The position numbers were made by a program, and so were the translations under genes. A stretch of DNA of 26,996 nucleotides from Candidatus Woesearchaeota archaeon CG11_big_fil_rev_8_21_14_0_20_43_8 (GTDB taxonomy: Archaea; Nanobdellota; Nanobdellia; Woesearchaeales; CG08-08-20-14): NCBI GenBank assembly GCA_002762705.1, contig PCVE01000060.1:1-26996 (forward strand), in the 5' to 3' direction. The notes below the pieces were generated by a model, which saw only the letters and a program-made list of their open reading frames with translations, made no database searches and was not told the DNA's origin. The first letter of the stretch is position 1. Every line of letters begins with the position of its first letter. This document shows positions 23,875-26,996 of the stretch, in pieces.

Positions 23875-24297
23875 TATCTCTTTCCTAGATACAAACGGTC
23901 TTTGTCTATCCTCTGGTGTCTTTAGATAAAGTCCAATCGTCGGTAGAAATGCAAAATTTGTATATTCATACGGAAGATTATCTTCGACTCCGTCAGACAT
24001 CTTTATCCGATATATTAATGAACCGGTATCACCGGCGAATTCATGTTTCAGGCCTTTTCTCTCAAAAACTCTTGAATCAGAAAGAATTTCCATCCTGTCA
24101 AACAGATCATATTTTGTGAAGAAACAATTGGCTTCTCTTGAGAATTCAAGTTTAAATGAATGATTGTCATGCAATGTGAAAGTGTCTAATACCATACTTG
24201 GGAGACTCTCTTTGAATTTATTATTGCTATGCATCATTGATTTCCAAGATTCCAGACCAACAGTTGGATATCTTGGCCAGATTTTACCTTTATTCAT
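23848..24297 (-). CDS. Unassigned protein overlapping the 3' end of iorB
   Basis: I do not recognise this 149-residue protein. It is rich in aromatic and charged residues, with likely beta-strand segments (SFKLEFSREANCFFTKYDLF and SLIYRIKMSD) and no signal peptide or membrane helix. Support for reality comes from a TATA box at 24325-24339 and a GGTGAT ribosome binding site (24303-24308) six bases before ATG 24297. The last nine codons overlap iorB in antisense. It is AT-richer than iorAB. It lies between iorB and the acyl-CoA synthetase gene. Confidence 0.65.
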   Translation of the reverse strand: MNKGKIWPRYPTVGLESWKSMMHSNNKFKESLPSMVLDTFTLHDNHSFKLEFSREANCFFTKYDLFDRMEILSDSRVFERKGLKHEFAGDTGSLIYRIKMSDGVEDNLPYEYTNFAFLPTIGLYLKTPEDRQRPFVSRKEILYFPTFRD

Positions 24298-24324
24298 ATG
24301 AAATCACCAGATGTGATAATTGAT

Positions 24325-24339
24325 ATTTTATATAAAAAT
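24325..24339 (-). promoter_or_regulatory. TATA box of the unassigned 149-residue protein gene
   Basis: On the minus strand ATTTTTATATAAAAT predicts transcription near 24306-24310, just upstream of the GGTGAT ribosome binding site and ATG 24297. Confidence 0.45.
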
Positions 24340-24439
24340 CTAATGAAATCAGAGACAGCATCTTGATACAAGAACTAGAATACGTGAATATGTGCCAGTG
24401 AGAATTGATTCCTTAAACGACAAGCAGAAGATAGATCAA

Positions 24440-26800
24440 TCATCGCATGCGGTATCTTAGATATCTTCCTAGATACCGAGTAGCAAGATCAACATGACGA
24501 AACACTGGCACTCCACCCTGTATCAAAAGATCTACCGCTGGTTGATATTTATAACCGGATTCTAGACTTGCCACAAATGGTTTCTTATATATCTGCCTGA
24601 TCTTGATCATACGCTGGATTATACTATCTGGAGAATTGATATCTTCATCGTTGAATCCTGAGAGCGTCATAACTGATGGGGTCTCAGGGACATTCGCAAA
24701 GACGCAAGCATCCACATTTATGTCTTCTAATAACATCCTTTGAGTCAATTCAAACACTTCATCGTTCGCGCTTGGACCCATATCAAATATCTTATCAGTA
24801 TCAATCAGATCACTTATCCCTTTATCAGTGAACAGGTTCTCTACTTTGATCTTAGTCTTCTCAGAGAGAGTAGCTATCTCAAATAATCTCGTACCATCGA
24901 TATCATATGTGGCATCTGCGAGTGCGCACTTTTCAAAACCAGCGTTGCTCATGCCTGCGAGTTGCGGATAGCCTGATCTTCGATTTAATACTGTGTCAGA
25001 CAATAGACTCATTATTGTAAGTATCGAATGATATTCTTCGATATCTGACGCCACATACGCACCGGCTTCTTCCATGATCGCCCTGAAGGTTTCATAAGAT
25101 CCTGCTGTCGAGGCAGTATGGCTCTTTGTCGCATCTGAACCATCTTTTGTCCGACCGGCTTTATAGATTATCACATCATTGCCTGCGTTTCTTGCTTTTC
25201 TGATTGTCCGCGCAAGACAAAGTCCATCAAAAGGCTGCAATCCTTCGATATAGAGACCAAAAACAGTTATATTCTTGTCATGCATCAAGAATTCCAGAAA
25301 TTCTGAGACAGTCACATCGATCTGGTTTCCGACAGCGACTACGACTGGCGGATCGACTGCGTATGCGAAATCAGATAGGCTCATCACCATGAAGGCCCCG
25401 CTCTGGCAGACCGTCGAAACATTCTTTTTTCCGATGCCATTATACGATGATTTTCCCCATGGCGTGAAAACTGTGCTCTTATTGTAATATTTCACGCCGA
25501 TTGTGTTCGGGCCGTTTATTAGAGGAGTGTCATTTTTTTTGTCCCGCATATCAAACAGCAATTCTTTTATCTCTTTTGAAGTCTGCTTGCCTTTGCTTGT
25601 CTCGCCAAAACCAGAAGAGATTATTGTCATTGATTCAGCTATATTGTCTGTGATTATCCTCTTTACGATATCTCCTGCATTCGCGCCAGGAGGAGCGATT
25701 GCTGGCGCACCGACAATGAACGTGTCGAGCCTCTTTTTTCCAAGGTGTTTTTTCAACCCATCAAGATCCTTAAAACACCTGCAGCCATTGATCTTTGTCT
25801 CTCTTGGATGCAGGATCATGATGTTCTCTTTTTTCAGTCCAGCATCGAGGAGTTTTCTATGGATAACTGTCGCTGGTGTCATATTCTTCGCAGACACTCC
25901 GACGATCCCGACAGTCTCTGGATCAAGAAGATTCTTTATCTTATGCAATGGCTTTTTCACTTTCCGAAAATCAGATCTTGCGAATCTCAGGTTACCATCG
26001 ATCGCGACAAGGTTCCCTTTGGACGCGACAAATGGATTCACTTCCATCTCTTTTATGTAATAATCCGAATTCAGGTCAGAGAAAGTATTTGCTATATCTT
26101 TGAAAGCTAGAAGTGTGTCGATCATCTTCTTCTCATCTATGACAATCGATTCTCCACGCAGTTCTCCAGAGAGTATCTTTGAGAAGAATGGTCTTCGAAC
26201 CATATCTGACATGATCTTCTTATCAGCAAACTTTGTGGCAGTCAACGAGACGCAATTCTCTTTTCCAAGCTCATCAGCATAGAAATGCACCCTTGTGCCG
26301 CCGACACTGTAAGCGAGCACATGGCCAAAAGCATCGTCCCATTTGAGCCCGATAAGTAGCTCATGACCGACTTGCTTTTCGAAATCCACTTTCTCGACCG
26401 CAAGAAAACCAATTATATCCTTCCGTATCGCTTTTTTCAGCGCCTCACCTTTGAGATCCTGATATACGACAGGCGCTTTTTTACGGTTCTTTTCGATCCA
26501 GGCAGCATATGTCCTTGGGATTGACCCAAGCATCGATCGTATAGCCTTTTGGGCATTATCCTTTTCGACAATCTTCACACCGCCGGCCTCGGTCTTGTGC
26601 AGGATATATGGAGAGACGACTTTCAGGACAATCTCTTTTGCAGCAGGCGGTCTTTGGTCTTTGTTTATGAAAGTGTACCTTGGCACTTTCACGCCTGCGC
26701 CCTTAAGAATCTCATATACTTCATGCTCATAGAGGATATCTCTCCCTTCTTTCTCAGCCCGTCTCATCAATAATAAGGCTTTTTTCTCGAACGCTTGCAT
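24440..26800 (-). CDS. ADP-forming acyl-CoA (acetyl-CoA) synthetase, fused beta-alpha subunits
   Basis: The enzyme converts acyl-CoA plus ADP and phosphate to acid, CoA and ATP, the main energy-conserving step of peptide- and sugar-fermenting archaea. The 786 residues begin with an ATP-grasp (beta) domain. SPYILHKTEAGGVKI places His68 at the conserved second phosphohistidine site, and an EMEVNPF segment is present. From about residue 293 follow the CoA-binding domain (ETVGIVGVSAKNMTPAT) and the ligase domains (INGPNTIGVKY, CQSGAFM). KSHTASTAGS carries the catalytic His561. Beta comes before alpha here, opposite to the alpha-beta fusions I know from other archaea. The start ATG 26800 fits a TATA box. 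Acyl specificity cannot be read; aryl-acetyl-CoA would match iorAB nearby. Confidence 0.94.
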   Translation of the reverse strand: MQAFEKKALLLMRRAEKEGRDILYEHEVYEILKGAGVKVPRYTFINKDQRPPAAKEIVLKVVSPYILHKTEAGGVKIVEKDNAQKAIRSMLGSIPRTYAAWIEKNRKKAPVVYQDLKGEALKKAIRKDIIGFLAVEKVDFEKQVGHELLIGLKWDDAFGHVLAYSVGGTRVHFYADELGKENCVSLTATKFADKKIMSDMVRRPFFSKILSGELRGESIVIDEKKMIDTLLAFKDIANTFSDLNSDYYIKEMEVNPFVASKGNLVAIDGNLRFARSDFRKVKKPLHKIKNLLDPETVGIVGVSAKNMTPATVIHRKLLDAGLKKENIMILHPRETKINGCRCFKDLDGLKKHLGKKRLDTFIVGAPAIAPPGANAGDIVKRIITDNIAESMTIISSGFGETSKGKQTSKEIKELLFDMRDKKNDTPLINGPNTIGVKYYNKSTVFTPWGKSSYNGIGKKNVSTVCQSGAFMVMSLSDFAYAVDPPVVVAVGNQIDVTVSEFLEFLMHDKNITVFGLYIEGLQPFDGLCLARTIRKARNAGNDVIIYKAGRTKDGSDATKSHTASTAGSYETFRAIMEEAGAYVASDIEEYHSILTIMSLLSDTVLNRRSGYPQLAGMSNAGFEKCALADATYDIDGTRLFEIATLSEKTKIKVENLFTDKGISDLIDTDKIFDMGPSANDEVFELTQRMLLEDINVDACVFANVPETPSVMTLSGFNDEDINSPDSIIQRMIKIRQIYKKPFVASLESGYKYQPAVDLLIQGGVPVFRHVDLATRYLGRYLRYRMR

Positions 26801-26823
26801 GATAGATACTCTTTGGTGCCGGG

Positions 26824-26836
26824 GATTTAAATAAGT
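26824..26836 (-). promoter_or_regulatory. TATA box for the acyl-CoA synthetase gene (leaderless)
   Basis: On the minus strand ACTTATTTAAATC is centred about 29 bases before ATG 26800, which predicts transcription beginning at or next to the start codon. Confidence 0.5.
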
Positions 26837-26926
26837 TAGTGCGGTGAATGCGAAAAATCAGTCCAGAAGTACATATAATGAAAGGATGTACCATCAGGTA
26901 TTGATTTTTTTCGGCTTTGTAGAAAA

Positions 26927-26991
26927 GTTCAAAATATAGAGTCCTTAAGCCGTAAGGCTTAAGAACAATGTAAACTATCTTTAATTTGAAC
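26927..26991. repeat. Nested inverted repeats at the right edge
   Basis: An inner hairpin has perfect 8-base arms CTTAAGCC (26944-26951) and GGCTTAAG (26956-26963) around GTAA. It can be extended past one mismatch by two pairs. Outer arms GTTCAAA (26927-26933) and TTTGAAC (26985-26991) are also perfect. The structure may be a terminator for a gene beyond the window or a small mobile or regulatory palindrome. The rest of the gap 26801-26996 holds only the synthetase promoter, and I see no convincing gene in it. Confidence 0.45.
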
Positions 26992-26996
26992 AAAAA

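Noticed and set aside
26754..26993. Open frame of 79 codons on the minus strand upstream of the acyl-CoA synthetase
   Set aside because: It overlaps the synthetase start and its promoter, runs through the nested inverted repeat, and its translation shows no domain-like pattern.

Overview
The window looks like the chromosome of an archaeon. The signs are an archaeal-type topoisomerase IA with several C-terminal zinc ribbons, a RadB recombinase paralogue, indolepyruvate:acceptor oxidoreductase, an ADP-forming acyl-CoA synthetase, TATA boxes about 25-30 bases upstream of many start codons (apparently leaderless genes), and GGTGAT-type ribosome binding sites at genes with a leader or inside operons. 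RadB, RsmI and several unassigned proteins would fit a DPANN (Woesearchaeota/Pacearchaeota-like) lineage. That placement is inference. The presence of de novo purine genes would make it a less reduced member. Coding density is very high. No non-coding gap exceeds about 200 bases, and I see no rRNA, tRNA, CRISPR array or insertion sequence.

Layout. 1-4007 (-): purine operon purM-purL-purQ, with purQ cut by the left edge. 4096-6327 (-): topA. 6410-10457 (+): a very charged protein of unknown function, rsmI, two tandem paralogues with an HExxH zinc-peptidase-like motif, and radB. 10572-12310 (+): two HIT-family proteins, the first with a long P/Q-rich tail, both lacking the catalytic middle histidine. 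12389-17657 (-): a five-gene operon moxR - DUF58 - membrane-anchored SlyD-like FKBP - VWA membrane protein - BatD-like membrane protein. 17810-19943 (+): nicotinate phosphoribosyltransferase and a GDT1/UPF0016 cation transporter. 19937-20650 (-): an AT-rich nucleotidyltransferase gene. 20702-21707 (+): two short unassigned genes. 21764-23874 (+): iorA-iorB. 23848-24297 (-): an unassigned gene overlapping the end of iorB. 24440-26800 (-): a fused ADP-forming acyl-CoA synthetase.

How the genes work together. PurL/PurQ/PurM give two consecutive steps of IMP synthesis. IorAB plus the ADP-forming synthetase can form an energy-conserving route from aromatic 2-oxo acids through acyl-CoA to acid plus ATP, as in peptide-fermenting archaea, but this IorA lacks the usual C-terminal ferredoxin domain. 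The MoxR operon combines a cytoplasmic AAA+ ATPase and a DUF58 adaptor with three membrane-anchored proteins whose main domains probably face outside. They carry VWA, prolyl isomerase and BatD-like domains, which suggests a surface-protein assembly or envelope maintenance machine.

The best candidates for undescribed biology are the tandem HExxH pair, the HIT pair with a substituted nucleophile, and the FKBP-containing MoxR/VWA operon.
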